A DNA stretch of 15,946 nucleotides from JBBRNV01 sp038227435. Lineage in GTDB: Bacteria > Patescibacteriota > Minisyncoccia > Phycocordibacterales > CALRBL01. This document shows positions 6,741 to 14,671 of this stretch, one piece after another. Made by a program: the position numbers and the translations under genes. The notes under the pieces were generated by a model that made no database searches, had not been told where the DNA came from, and saw only the letters and a program-made list of their open reading frames with translations. The DNA lies in NCBI GenBank assembly GCA_038227435.1, contig JBBRPW010000014.1, positions 1 to 15,946 on the forward strand, read 5' to 3'. Numbering within the stretch: position 1 is the first letter of the stretch; every line of letters begins with the position of its first letter.

Positions 6741-8330
6741 TTACGCCCCCATCTCTTTAAGAAGAGTTGGTAAATCTTTGTATCGTTCAACAACAGAATT
6801 ATCTTTCATCATCCAAAATACATCAGGTTCAAAAGCTTCACAAAATTCATAATCATGACTCACGAGTAGTATGGTACTTTTCGATGCCTTACATGCCTCA
6901 AGTAATACTTCCCACGTTACTTCATCAATATGGTTTGTTGGCTCGTCCAAAATAAGTAAATCTGGTTTAAGACCAAACACAATTGCAAATCGTAATCGCA
7001 TTCGCTCTCCTCCCGACATACTTCCAACTGTTGCGTCCATTCGATCTCCCGAAAATCTCATTGCACCCATCACCGATCTTCCTTCAATTGGTAAACAATT
7101 TAATTTTTTACACACTATATTAAGTGCGATTTCTCCTGGATCAAATTCAGCATGTTGATCAAAGTATGCCCACTTCACTTCATTTCCCCAAGTGATCGTG
7201 CCTTTTGTAAGTGGTTGATTTCCTGTTAAACATTTTAAGAATGTAGATTTTCCACTTCCATTTCGCCCTACCAAAACAATATTGCTCCCCGATCGTGCTT
7301 CTAGGTGTACTCCCTTAAACATGTCAGTTTTTGAGCCTTTGTATTTAAAAGATCCGTCAACAATTTTACAAAGCATTTTTCCACCATGAAGTCCTTTTTC
7401 ATTTTGGCTAATTCGAATTTTAGTTTTTTTATCATCAGGACGAGGAGAATCTTTATGCGCTGCTTTTAATTCGTCGAGCTCATCTTGTTTACGTCGATAT
7501 GCAGAAATTTCTTTTCCTCGAAGAGCTTTTTGCTTTAAAATAACCACCGTTGATTCTAATTGTTTAATTCGTTTTGACTCTGAATCATATTGTCGTTGGA
7601 GTCCTCCAATTCGTTTCATTTTAGTATCGATATAATCTGAATATCCCCCCTCAGAAATATGCATTTCTCCTTTTGCGATTTCGGCAACTTTTGTAGCAAT
7701 TGCATCAATAATTAATCGATCGTGAGAAATAAAAATTATTCCTCCGCGGTAATCTTGAAGCATTCGAGTAAGCACTACTCGACTGACAATATCAATATGG
7801 TTTTCAGGTTCATCGAGGAAAAGAAAATCAGGACTCACCGCAAACGCCGTCGCAAGTGCTAATATTTTTTGTTGACCTCCAGATAAACTTCCACAAAGTC
7901 GATCTTTATTTTTTTCAGCTTCGTATCCAAGTTCAAGTGCACGTTTGTATGCCTTTTCAACAATAGCCATCGTTCCTTTTGTAGCTCCGCCCATCTCTTT
8001 AATATAGGTTTCAATACTTTCTTCTTTAAATTTAGGGTCAAATTCTTGCGAAACATAAACACTTCGAATATGTCCATTTTTTTCAACTACGCCATTATCA
8101 GGTTCAATGAAACCACACATTATTTTTAATAATGTTGATTTACCTGCTCCGTTTTCACCTAAAATACAAAGTCGCTCATCTTCTGAGCAAATAAAAGAAA
8201 TGCCGGCCAAAATTGGTCGTTCATGAATTGAGTATTCAATGTTTTTTATACTAATCGTTTTTTGCATTTGTTTACTTTTTTTTCTTTTGTTTATAAAATA
8301 TTCCGATGGCGCAGCATTATTTTCAACCAC
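6741..8330 (-). CDS. ABC-F family ATPase (ribosome-associated type)
   Basis: Seen: two tandem ABC cassettes and no membrane segments. Numbered from the GTG at 8330: Walker A GENGAGKST (58-66), signature LSGGQ (149-153) and Walker B LFLDEPENHID (170-180) in the first; GRNGSGKST (355-363), MSGGE (438-442) and LILDEPTNHID (459-469) in the second. A basic, coiled-coil-prone interdomain linker (about 238-310) corresponds to the P-site tRNA interaction motif region. Known: ABC-F proteins bind the ribosomal E site and affect translation or give antibiotic protection. The subtype (EttA, Uup or YbiT-like) cannot be fixed by eye. The first cassette has Glu where the second has Thr in LDEPTNH. Start: either GTG at 8330 (529 residues) or ATG at 8267 (508 residues, MQKTISIKN); the latter fits the first ABC strand better. 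It lies 53 bases or more after LeuRS in the same direction. Confidence 0.9.
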   Translation of the reverse strand: MVENNAAPSEYFINKRKKSKQMQKTISIKNIEYSIHERPILAGISFICSEDERLCILGENGAGKSTLLKIMCGFIEPDNGVVEKNGHIRSVYVSQEFDPKFKEESIETYIKEMGGATKGTMAIVEKAYKRALELGYEAEKNKDRLCGSLSGGQQKILALATAFAVSPDFLFLDEPENHIDIVSRVVLTRMLQDYRGGIIFISHDRLIIDAIATKVAEIAKGEMHISEGGYSDYIDTKMKRIGGLQRQYDSESKRIKQLESTVVILKQKALRGKEISAYRRKQDELDELKAAHKDSPRPDDKKTKIRISQNEKGLHGGKMLCKIVDGSFKYKGSKTDMFKGVHLEARSGSNIVLVGRNGSGKSTFLKCLTGNQPLTKGTITWGNEVKWAYFDQHAEFDPGEIALNIVCKKLNCLPIEGRSVMGAMRFSGDRMDATVGSMSGGERMRLRFAIVFGLKPDLLILDEPTNHIDEVTWEVLLEACKASKSTILLVSHDYEFCEAFEPDVFWMMKDNSVVERYKDLPTLLKEMGA

Positions 8331-8383
8331 AATAGAAAAAAGGTAGAAATTGGATAATACTCTTTTTTTGAGAAAATCGCTAG

Positions 8384-11300
8384 TTACACCACAATATTCA
8401 CTAACCTATCTTTAACGGCGATTGTTTTTTTGACTACCAAACCTTGTAATTTCTCAATAATTGTCGGAAGTGCGAAAGCAGTTTTTATGAGTGTTTCATT
8501 ATCACTTCCCCTCTCCATTTTAATTTCCCCTCGGTGTTTTCCATTAATTTGGATCACAATTGTTACTGTAGACTCAGTAATCTTTTTAGGGTCGAAATCG
8601 GGCCACATTGTTTCGTGAATAGAATCGTTTGATTTTTTAACTAATTTTTTAGTTTTGAGAATTTCCCATAATTCATCTGTTACGTGAGGTGCGAAAGGAG
8701 AAAGTAATTTAAGAATAACAATGTATGCATCTATCGAAATCGATTCCAGTTTTTCAAAGTGATTGGCCAAAATCATTAATTGGGAAACGGCAGTATTAAA
8801 TCCCATCGATTCAATGTCCTCACTTACCTTTTTTATAGACTGGTTAATTATTACTTCGGTTGCTTCACTATCTTTTTCAGACACACTTACCCTATCAATC
8901 ATTCGCCATACTTTTTCAATAAATCTTCGAACCCCAGACATACTGTCGGAATTCCATGCAATTGTTTGATCAAAAGGTCCCATAAACATTTGATACATTC
9001 GTAACGTATCCGCGCCATAATTTTTTATCATCACGTCTGGATTAATTACATTACCAACTGATTTAGACATTTTTGTTCCATCTTCAGCCAAAATAACTCC
9101 GTGCGATGTACGTTTTGTATATGGCTCAACTGTTGGAACAGCTCCAATGTCATATAAAAATTTATGCCAAAAACGAGAATACAAAATATGAAGAGTATTG
9201 TGTTCCATTCCTCCGTTATACCAATCAACTGGAGTCCAATAATTTAAATTCTTTTTATCTGCAAAAGTTTTATTATTTAATGGATCAACATAGCGTAAAT
9301 AATACCAACTTGACCCGGCCCAGTTTGGCATTGTATCTGTTTCTCGCATTGCGTTAAACCAATCATTTGGATTGAATGAAACATGTGCAGTTTTTTTATT
9401 TTTATTTCTAAAGGCTGTTTTTTCAAACTTTTTTTGTTTTGCTATAAAATCTTTTTCACCTAGTGTTTCTCCTGAGCGAATATTAAAATAAATATGTACC
9501 CACGAAGCTGCAGTTCCGAGCGCGCTTTGTCCATCACCTTTTGGTGCAAATGATTTTACTTTTGGAAGAATTAATGGGAGGTGCTGTGGAGGAATTGGAA
9601 GTGCGTATTCAGTAACAGTTTTTCCGAAATCTATTAATTTTTTATCTGTTATAACTCGTATTCGTTTTACTTGCTCTTTTGGCATCGCTTCAGCCACCGC
9701 ACTCTTTTTAATTGAGCTAGCCGCATTAAATGCTTCCTTACCAACCCACACAATAGGAAAAGGTTCTCCCCAATATCTTTGGCGAGAAAATACCCAATCA
9801 CGCAATTTATATGTTGTTACCATTTTTCCACCTGCAAGTTTTGTAATAGCAGAGTCAACACTATTTGATTTTTTACCACTAAATACTCCTGAATTCGTTA
9901 AAATTCCAACTCCTGAATACGCTTTATTTCTGATGAACTTTTTAAAAAGATAGGAGTGGAGTGGATCTTTAACAATAGTTTCTGCTTCGTCATACGATTT
10001 CCATTGAACTGTAAATTTTTCTTTCTCATTTTCTTCCAATTTGATTTCTGTTTTTTCTTCATTTTCAAGTTCAAAAAATAATCCCGTAGCATCAATGTTC
10101 CGTGCTACTTTTTTTGAATGTGCAAAATAATGATGATGAATCTTTTCTGAAGTTAAAATATGTTTAATATTTATATAGCCAGTTTCTTCTTTTATTTCTC
10201 GAATGGCACATTTTACAACGTCCTCACCTTTTTCAATTCCACCTCCAATAAATATAGTTCCCCCGAGTGATCCCCAATCAATAGTTAGAACTTTATTTGT
10301 TTTTTTATTTATTACAATTACAACAATGCTTTGTCGAAATTCTTCGTTAGGTTTTTCTTCACCCGTTATCGGCTCAACTACAACCCTAAACGGTAAATTA
10401 AATTTTTGGGCAAACTCTGCATCGCGTTCATCGTGAGACGGTACGGCCATTACAGCTCCGGTTCCGTATGAGTTAAGTACGTAATCCGCTATCCAAACCG
10501 GCACCTTTTCTTTTGTAATTGGATGGGTAGCAAATACTCCTTCAAGCACAAGGCCAGTTTTTGTTTTATCAGTTCCTGTTCGTTCAAGTTCAGATTTTGA
10601 TTTTGTTTTCTCTTTATAATCGTGTACTTCTTTCCAATTTTTAATTTGATCTTTTAAATCAGATACGAGTGGATTTTCTGGCGCAAGCACGACATAAGTA
10701 ACGCCGAATAATGTGTCTGGTCGAGTTGTAAATACTTTTACAAATTTTTTGTTATTTCCAGCAATTTCAAATTGAATTTCTGCTCCTTCACTTTTTCCAA
10801 TCCAATTTCGAATTTGATTTTTTATAACATCAGGATAACTAACCAAATCCAAATCGTTATAAAGTCTCTCAGCATAGCGCGTAATTGCTACCATCCATTG
10901 TGGAAGTGGCCGACGCACACATGGAAAATTTCCTCGTTCACTTTTTCCATCAATCACCTCTTCGTTAGCAAGCACAGTTCCCAACGCTTCACACCACCAC
11001 ACTTCTGTTTCTTTTTGATATGCAACTCCGTGTTTAAACAATTCCAAAAACATCCACTGTGTCCATCTGTAAAATAACGGATCGGATGTATCTACTTTTC
11101 TTTTCCAATCAAATGAAAAACCGATTGAGCGCAATTGCCGTTCAAAAGTTTTTGTATTCTGCCTCGTTACAACAGTTGGATGTATTCCTGTTTTAATAGC
11201 ATACTGTTCTGTTGGTAATCCAAACGAGTCCCAACCAATTGGATAGAGCACGTTATATCCCTCCATTCTTCGTTTTCGCGAAATAATATCCATCGCTACA

Positions 11301-11548
11301 TTACTTCGAATATGCCCCACATGAAGTCCTTCCCCAGATGGAAATGGAAATTCAATTAAGCTATAAAATTTCTTATGTTTTACAGATGAAATTCCACTCG
11401 TATTCTTCCCGAAATCCTTAGCAGCGTAGATTTGTTTTTTTTCCCACACCTTTTGCCATTTAGGTTCTATTTTTGCAGGATTATACTCGCTGATTAGTTT
11501 TAGCTGAGTCGGTTTCTTCGAATCTTTCATATATATAGAGACTATCAT
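8384..11548 (-). CDS. leuS: Leucyl-tRNA synthetase with an inserted Nudix domain
   Basis: Role: charges tRNA-Leu with leucine in the cytoplasm. Seen: 1054 residues, about 190 more than the usual 860. The class I signatures are HVGH (76-79) and KMSKS (826-830). The CP1 editing domain has TTRPDT (274-279), YGTGAVMAVP (361-370) and HDERD (372-376), so editing is probably active. Between VVEP (390-393) and YSGVGILTNSG (544-554) sits a Nudix domain (about 404-542) with a complete Nudix box at 436-458: G436, E442, R450-E451, E454-E455, G457. A second lineage insertion (about 685-730) precedes RETDTMPNWAGSSWYY. The CP1 zinc ligands are incomplete (C186, C210 only). The C-terminal anticodon and terminal domains are present (HRGEIKMERG). 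Alternative start: ATG at 11530 (residue 7). Upstream, a divergent ferredoxin gene; downstream, the ABC-F gene without an obvious terminator between. Confidence 0.95.
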   Translation of the reverse strand: MIVSIYMKDSKKPTQLKLISEYNPAKIEPKWQKVWEKKQIYAAKDFGKNTSGISSVKHKKFYSLIEFPFPSGEGLHVGHIRSNVAMDIISRKRRMEGYNVLYPIGWDSFGLPTEQYAIKTGIHPTVVTRQNTKTFERQLRSIGFSFDWKRKVDTSDPLFYRWTQWMFLELFKHGVAYQKETEVWWCEALGTVLANEEVIDGKSERGNFPCVRRPLPQWMVAITRYAERLYNDLDLVSYPDVIKNQIRNWIGKSEGAEIQFEIAGNNKKFVKVFTTRPDTLFGVTYVVLAPENPLVSDLKDQIKNWKEVHDYKEKTKSKSELERTGTDKTKTGLVLEGVFATHPITKEKVPVWIADYVLNSYGTGAVMAVPSHDERDAEFAQKFNLPFRVVVEPITGEEKPNEEFRQSIVVIVINKKTNKVLTIDWGSLGGTIFIGGGIEKGEDVVKCAIREIKEETGYINIKHILTSEKIHHHYFAHSKKVARNIDATGLFFELENEEKTEIKLEENEKEKFTVQWKSYDEAETIVKDPLHSYLFKKFIRNKAYSGVGILTNSGVFSGKKSNSVDSAITKLAGGKMVTTYKLRDWVFSRQRYWGEPFPIVWVGKEAFNAASSIKKSAVAEAMPKEQVKRIRVITDKKLIDFGKTVTEYALPIPPQHLPLILPKVKSFAPKGDGQSALGTAASWVHIYFNIRSGETLGEKDFIAKQKKFEKTAFRNKNKKTAHVSFNPNDWFNAMRETDTMPNWAGSSWYYLRYVDPLNNKTFADKKNLNYWTPVDWYNGGMEHNTLHILYSRFWHKFLYDIGAVPTVEPYTKRTSHGVILAEDGTKMSKSVGNVINPDVMIKNYGADTLRMYQMFMGPFDQTIAWNSDSMSGVRRFIEKVWRMIDRVSVSEKDSEATEVIINQSIKKVSEDIESMGFNTAVSQLMILANHFEKLESISIDAYIVILKLLSPFAPHVTDELWEILKTKKLVKKSNDSIHETMWPDFDPKKITESTVTIVIQINGKHRGEIKMERGSDNETLIKTAFALPTIIEKLQGLVVKKTIAVKDRLVNIVV

Positions 11549-11588
11549 TTTATGCCCATTTTGTGGAGAAAGCCTCTAAAATGTACTC

Positions 11589-11616
11589 TTGACTATGCGT
11601 ATGTTTATTGTATTTT
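11589..11616 (+). promoter_or_regulatory. Sigma-70-type promoter of the ferredoxin gene
   Basis: TTGACT (11589-11594, five of six bases of the -35 consensus) and TATTTT (11611-11616) are separated by 16 bases. The predicted start near 11623 would give a leader of about 32 bases before the ATG at 11655. No SD is seen in it. The promoter lies in the 106-base gap between the divergent leuS and ferredoxin genes. Confidence 0.5.
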
Positions 11617-11654
11617 AATAGAAATAGTAATTTCAACCCTAAAAATATTCGAAT

Positions 11655-11912
11655 ATGGCACGAGAAAACGCATTACCGGGAAATATCATCGGCAAATACT
11701 ATGTCAATCATCACTGTATCGACTGTGGTAACTGTCGAAATTCAGCGCCGTTATTTTTTAGTAGACGTAAGAATGGAGCAGATGGGCATAGCATCGTTCA
11801 CAAACAGCCCGCACTAGGTCCTGAAGAAAATTGGATTGAGGAGATAGCTAAAGAGTGTCCCACTGAAGCAATTCAAGATGATGGCGAAAGTGAGAGTTGG
11901 AAATCAACTTAA
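11655..11912 (+). CDS. Single-cluster 4Fe-4S ferredoxin
   Basis: Seen: 85 residues with C21-x2-C24-x2-C27 (HHCIDCGNCRNSAP) and the distal C68-Pro (KECPTEAI). Together these give the four ligands of one 4Fe-4S cluster in the monocluster ferredoxin fold; a second CxxCxxCxxxCP set is absent. The C-terminus is short and acidic, with no signal or membrane segment. Role: a soluble one-electron carrier in the cytoplasm; the partner cannot be told from context. It is transcribed alone: divergent from leuS with its own promoter, and followed 26 bases later by a palindromic terminator. A FeS carrier in a genome whose MutY has lost its cluster is notable. A longer upstream start is not needed, as the ATG at 11655 is 20 codons before the first Cys, normal for the family. 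Confidence 0.85.
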   Translation: MARENALPGNIIGKYYVNHHCIDCGNCRNSAPLFFSRRKNGADGHSIVHKQPALGPEENWIEEIAKECPTEAIQDDGESESWKST

Positions 11913-11938
11913 AAATGATTGAATTGAATAAGAAACCG

Positions 11939-11969
11939 AAAGCTCGAGCATGCTCGAGCTTTTCTTTTT
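11939..11969 (+). terminator. Perfectly palindromic terminator between convergent genes
   Basis: A 10-bp stem (AAAGCTCGAG at 11939-11948 with CTCGAGCTTT at 11953-11962) closes a CATG loop. On the plus strand it runs into TTTTCTTTTTTT, a good U-tract for the ferredoxin gene. Because the arm is self-complementary it also forms on the minus-strand transcript of the DipZ-like gene, which stops at 11970, though the minus-strand tail (CGGTTTCTT) is weaker. Confidence 0.9.
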
Positions 11970-13919
11970 TTATCCGAAAGTAAAAGTAAATGCATCTAAT
12001 GTTCCATTTACTAATTCAATTTCAATTGTATGAGTTTGTTTTTCACTGTGAGAAATTAAATGATACATTCTGCTTTCTTTTATATTAAGAGTTGATCCAG
12101 ATCCAATATCCTTTCCTTTATCGCTTGAAATATCTTGTCCATCAATTTTTATTTTAATGTTTGCATTTGTTCCTCCATTATTTCCTCCACTTGCTACAAA
12201 GTACACGTTTTGTGCTGTGTAATTATAAATAATTTTTGCAGGCATTGTTGTATTCGTATTTGAACTTGCTTCAGCATATTCACTTCTAAAATCCCAAGTA
12301 CCTGAAAGATATAATTTATTCGGATTAGCAGCAGCCATTGTGGTGTCGGCCATCAACGTTTGTGTTTTGTCGCTATTCTTCGCTCCATTTGCTAAATACT
12401 CATTTCGACTAAATCCGAAATAAGTTTCAGGACTAATTTTTCCAGAAGTCTGCACAACCACTTCAGATGGATTAACAATTCCTCCTGATACGTTAATTCC
12501 AGAACCGACAACTTCATTTCGCTCTTTGAGAGCTCGTTGAATTGCTCTTTCTGTAATGTCGTATGCTCCCTCTCCAATGCTGTCGTATACAATATATCCA
12601 TCAATATCAATTAAATACTTTCGTGGCCAGTAAGTATTTTTAAAGGCAGTCCATGTTGAATAATCATTATCCTGAACAATCGGATACTGTATCCCCTCTT
12701 TTTTTGCTGCGGCTTCAACATTCGCTTTTAATTTTTCAAATGAAAATTCAGGAGTATGGATACTCACAATTTCTAGTCCTTGATCTTTATATTTTTGATA
12801 CCATGCATTTAAATACGGTGTTGTTCGTTGACAATTAATACAACTATATGTCCAAAAATCTACCAGCACCGCTTTCTTTCCTTTAAATTGAGCGATGGTA
12901 ATTAGTTGATTGTTTGTATTTATAAAGCCTGATGGATTTACAATTTCAGGAGCTTTTGGATATAGTTTTGCTTTAGCTGCCACTCTTTGTTCAGCTGTTA
13001 ATTTTACTTGTGGAGTTGTAGTAGAGTTTTGAACACCATTTCCTCCAGACTGAACGTTTGTGTTTCCTGTACTTGAACCAGCATTTGCATCAAGAATATT
13101 TTTTTGTGAGTCGGCATAGTCACCTCCAACTCCAAAAACATCTCCATTTTTTGCTCCCTCCCCTGAGCCATCTTGAGATTTTTTAAGTAAAAATTCTTCA
13201 ACTTTAGTTACATCGAAAATTCCTGAACTTAGTAATTTTGCCTCAACTACCTTATCGAATCCTAAGAAAATAAATACACCGATAATAATAAAGAATGCTC
13301 CTATTCCACGCTTAAACCATCCATCATTATTTGAAAGCGACCCCAAGCTTCCTACAATTTTTTGACCTAAAAACGCAACAATTAGAAGCATTCCTGAAAG
13401 ACCTATTGCGTATGCCAAAATGTCGATGAAACCTAAATAAAAAGATTGAGGGAGTACAGTCGCTAAGATAACAAAATATGTAGGGCTGCAAGTAGAAAAT
13501 ACAGGGCCGAGTGCAGCTCCAATAATTACATCTCCCCAAAAACTTTTCTTTTTATATCCTTCGGCAAGCATTTTATTTGAACCCTTATTAACAGAGCTCA
13601 TTAATGAAAAGTTTTGTGAAATTTTTTCCCAAACTTTTGGAAATAAACTTACAAGTCCGAAAGCAATAATAATTGTTCCTGAAATATATGACCAAACTAT
13701 AGGTGGAATATTAATGAAAGCAGTACTTACCTTTAAAAGAAATGTAAACAGAATAAGTGAAATTCCAAGAGAAATTGCAATTGTAAGTGCCTTTTTAAAA
13801 TTTGAACTTTCTTTATCTCCACTGATTGAGCTTCCCACAATTACAGGGAGAAGCGGCAATACACAAGGTGCAAGAATGGTGAGTGCACCTGCGATAAAAG
13901 ATAATAAAAGTAAAATCAT
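11970..13919 (-). CDS. dipZ: DipZ-like protein: CcdA membrane domain, thioredoxin domain and CBM-like domain
   Basis: Role: carries reductant from cytoplasmic thioredoxin through the membrane to an extracytoplasmic thioredoxin-like domain. Seen: 649 residues. The CcdA/DsbD-beta domain (1-225) has about six membrane spans and the two redox cysteines in LAPCVLPLLP (C19) and FSTCSPTYF (C144). A Gly/Ser/Asn-rich linker (about 245-305) leads to a TlpA-type thioredoxin domain (about 322-470) with active site YSCINC (C360, C363). The last ~145 residues (from about 505) match the beta-rich CBM-like domain that closes DipZ of mycobacteria (LSGTWDF, LVNGTLDAFTFTFG). Length and order agree with DipZ (about 695 residues in M. 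tuberculosis). It is the last gene on the minus strand after an XRE/membrane pair but has its own promoter, overlapped by an inverted repeat. The ATG at 13919 starts directly at the first membrane span. Confidence 0.92.
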   Translation of the reverse strand: MILLLLSFIAGALTILAPCVLPLLPVIVGSSISGDKESSNFKKALTIAISLGISLILFTFLLKVSTAFINIPPIVWSYISGTIIIAFGLVSLFPKVWEKISQNFSLMSSVNKGSNKMLAEGYKKKSFWGDVIIGAALGPVFSTCSPTYFVILATVLPQSFYLGFIDILAYAIGLSGMLLIVAFLGQKIVGSLGSLSNNDGWFKRGIGAFFIIIGVFIFLGFDKVVEAKLLSSGIFDVTKVEEFLLKKSQDGSGEGAKNGDVFGVGGDYADSQKNILDANAGSSTGNTNVQSGGNGVQNSTTTPQVKLTAEQRVAAKAKLYPKAPEIVNPSGFINTNNQLITIAQFKGKKAVLVDFWTYSCINCQRTTPYLNAWYQKYKDQGLEIVSIHTPEFSFEKLKANVEAAAKKEGIQYPIVQDNDYSTWTAFKNTYWPRKYLIDIDGYIVYDSIGEGAYDITERAIQRALKERNEVVGSGINVSGGIVNPSEVVVQTSGKISPETYFGFSRNEYLANGAKNSDKTQTLMADTTMAAANPNKLYLSGTWDFRSEYAEASSNTNTTMPAKIIYNYTAQNVYFVASGGNNGGTNANIKIKIDGQDISSDKGKDIGSGSTLNIKESRMYHLISHSEKQTHTIEIELVNGTLDAFTFTFG

Positions 13920-13950
13920 ATAAACAAAATCAATTAATTAATATGAATCT

Positions 13951-13978
13951 ATTGTATCACTCTCATTTTATGTGTAAA
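13951..13978 (-). promoter_or_regulatory. Promoter of the DipZ-like gene
   Basis: On the minus strand TTTACA (13973-13978) and TACAAT (13951-13956) are 16 bases apart, each one base off consensus. Transcription would begin near 13944, about 25 bases before the ATG at 13919. The DipZ-like gene can therefore be expressed apart from the XRE/membrane pair upstream. Confidence 0.55.
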
Positions 13979-13990
13979 GACGACTTTACA
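13973..13990. promoter_or_regulatory. Operator-like inverted repeat over the dipZ -35 box
   Basis: TGTAAAG (13973-13979) and CTTTACA (13984-13990) form a perfect 7-bp inverted repeat with a 4-base spacer. One arm contains the -35 hexamer of the dipZ promoter, the position expected for a repressor site. No T-tract follows on either strand, so it is unlikely to be a terminator for the membrane-protein gene ending at 14015. The XRE regulator encoded just upstream is a candidate ligand, but this is inference. Confidence 0.4.
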
Positions 13991-14014
13991 TCATATTTCA
14001 TCAAAGGTACGTTT

Positions 14015-14380
14015 TTATGAGTTAATTTCGTAATATATTCTTGTTGCAATTTTTGCAATAACCATCGCAACTAATGTAATTACAAGCCAAATATCTAAAT
14101 TATGCGAAAGCATTTGAGTAATGATTCCTATAAGTAAACTAGCGCATCCAACTAAAAAGCCAGCGCGGCCTGCAACGCTTCGATGTTCTTGTTCACGTTC
14201 ATCCCCTCTCTGTTCTTTAATTACAAAACCTGTAAATGCTGCAAAAACAATTGTAAGCATCCACACAAGCATCATTTCAATTGGCGATGGCATGAAAAGA
14301 TCCATCGGATTAACAGCAAGGACAAGTAAGCCTATGAGGATAACTGCCAAAATAACTTCAAATACAAATTTATTTTTCAT
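14015..14380 (-). CDS. Four-span membrane protein paired with an XRE regulator
   Basis: Seen: 121 residues with four predicted membrane spans (about 6-24, 33-54, 72-91, 96-115). A short charged loop between spans two and three carries RGDEREQEHR (58-67). Function unknown. Known: small XRE regulator plus small membrane protein pairs with a DERE-type loop are widespread (DUF2178-like), and the membrane partner is suspected of modulating the regulator. The start ATG at 14380 overlaps the end of the XRE gene by 11 bases, so the two are almost certainly translationally coupled. The exact family is not certain by eye. Confidence 0.75.
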   Translation of the reverse strand: MKNKFVFEVILAVILIGLLVLAVNPMDLFMPSPIEMMLVWMLTIVFAAFTGFVIKEQRGDEREQEHRSVAGRAGFLVGCASLLIGIITQMLSHNLDIWLVITLVAMVIAKIATRIYYEINS

Positions 14381-14582
14381 AAGCGATTGTAAATATTTTT
14401 TCTACGGGAATTTTAAAATAATAACTAATTTTTAAAGCAAGCGATACAGAAGGAGTGTAGTTCCCTTTTTCCATCGCAATAATTGTTTGACGACTAACGC
14501 CAAGTGCTTCAGCAAGTTGTTCTTGAGTAACCCCTTTTTGAGTTCGAAGAAAATTAAGAGTATTTTTAACAACGTCGGTCAT
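14370..14582 (-). CDS. XRE-family transcriptional regulator
   Basis: Seen: 70 residues, essentially one Cro/C1-type helix-turn-helix (TQEQLAEALGVSRQT at 19-33, then MEKGNYTPSVSLALKI), with no effector domain. Such short regulators usually act as dimers on palindromes. Start: the ATG at 14582 (MTDVV) is preferred over the in-frame ATG at 14606. The longer start would add MFSYYFLN, which the family lacks, and the TTGACA/TACTTT promoter overlaps that segment, so its mRNA would begin at or beside 14582. The gene is coupled to the membrane-protein gene and divergent from the DedA gene. Autoregulation is likely, and control of DedA or dipZ is possible. Confidence 0.88.
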   Translation of the reverse strand: MTDVVKNTLNFLRTQKGVTQEQLAEALGVSRQTIIAMEKGNYTPSVSLALKISYYFKIPVEKIFTIAYEK

Positions 14583-14588
14583 ATTTAA

Positions 14589-14617
14589 AAAGTAATATGA
14601 AAACATCTTGATGTCAA
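14589..14617 (-). promoter_or_regulatory. Promoter of the XRE/membrane operon, leaderless
   Basis: On the minus strand a consensus TTGACA (14612-14617) is followed after 17 bases by TACTTT (14589-14594), which ends 6 bases before the ATG at 14582. A start 7 bases past the -10 falls on that ATG, so the mRNA would be leaderless. The -10 is weak (three of six bases). Confidence 0.45.
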
Positions 14618-14630
14618 CTTAACTTAACAA

Positions 14631-14660
14631 TTGACCAAGTTTTGATCTTCAATTTATGTT
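14631..14660 (+). promoter_or_regulatory. Promoter of the DedA-family gene
   Basis: TTGACC (14631-14636) and TATGTT (14655-14660) are separated by 18 bases and lie upstream of the ATG at 14672, giving a leader of only about 5 bases. The -35 is back-to-back with that of the divergent XRE operon, 13 bases away, so one bound regulator could affect both. Confidence 0.42.
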
Positions 14661-14671
14661 AAAGTTTTAAT

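Noticed and set aside
14583..14606. Upstream ATG at 14606 as the start of the XRE regulator
   Set aside because: The promoter overlaps this segment, the extra eight residues are absent from the family, and the MTDVV start begins directly before the helix-turn-helix.
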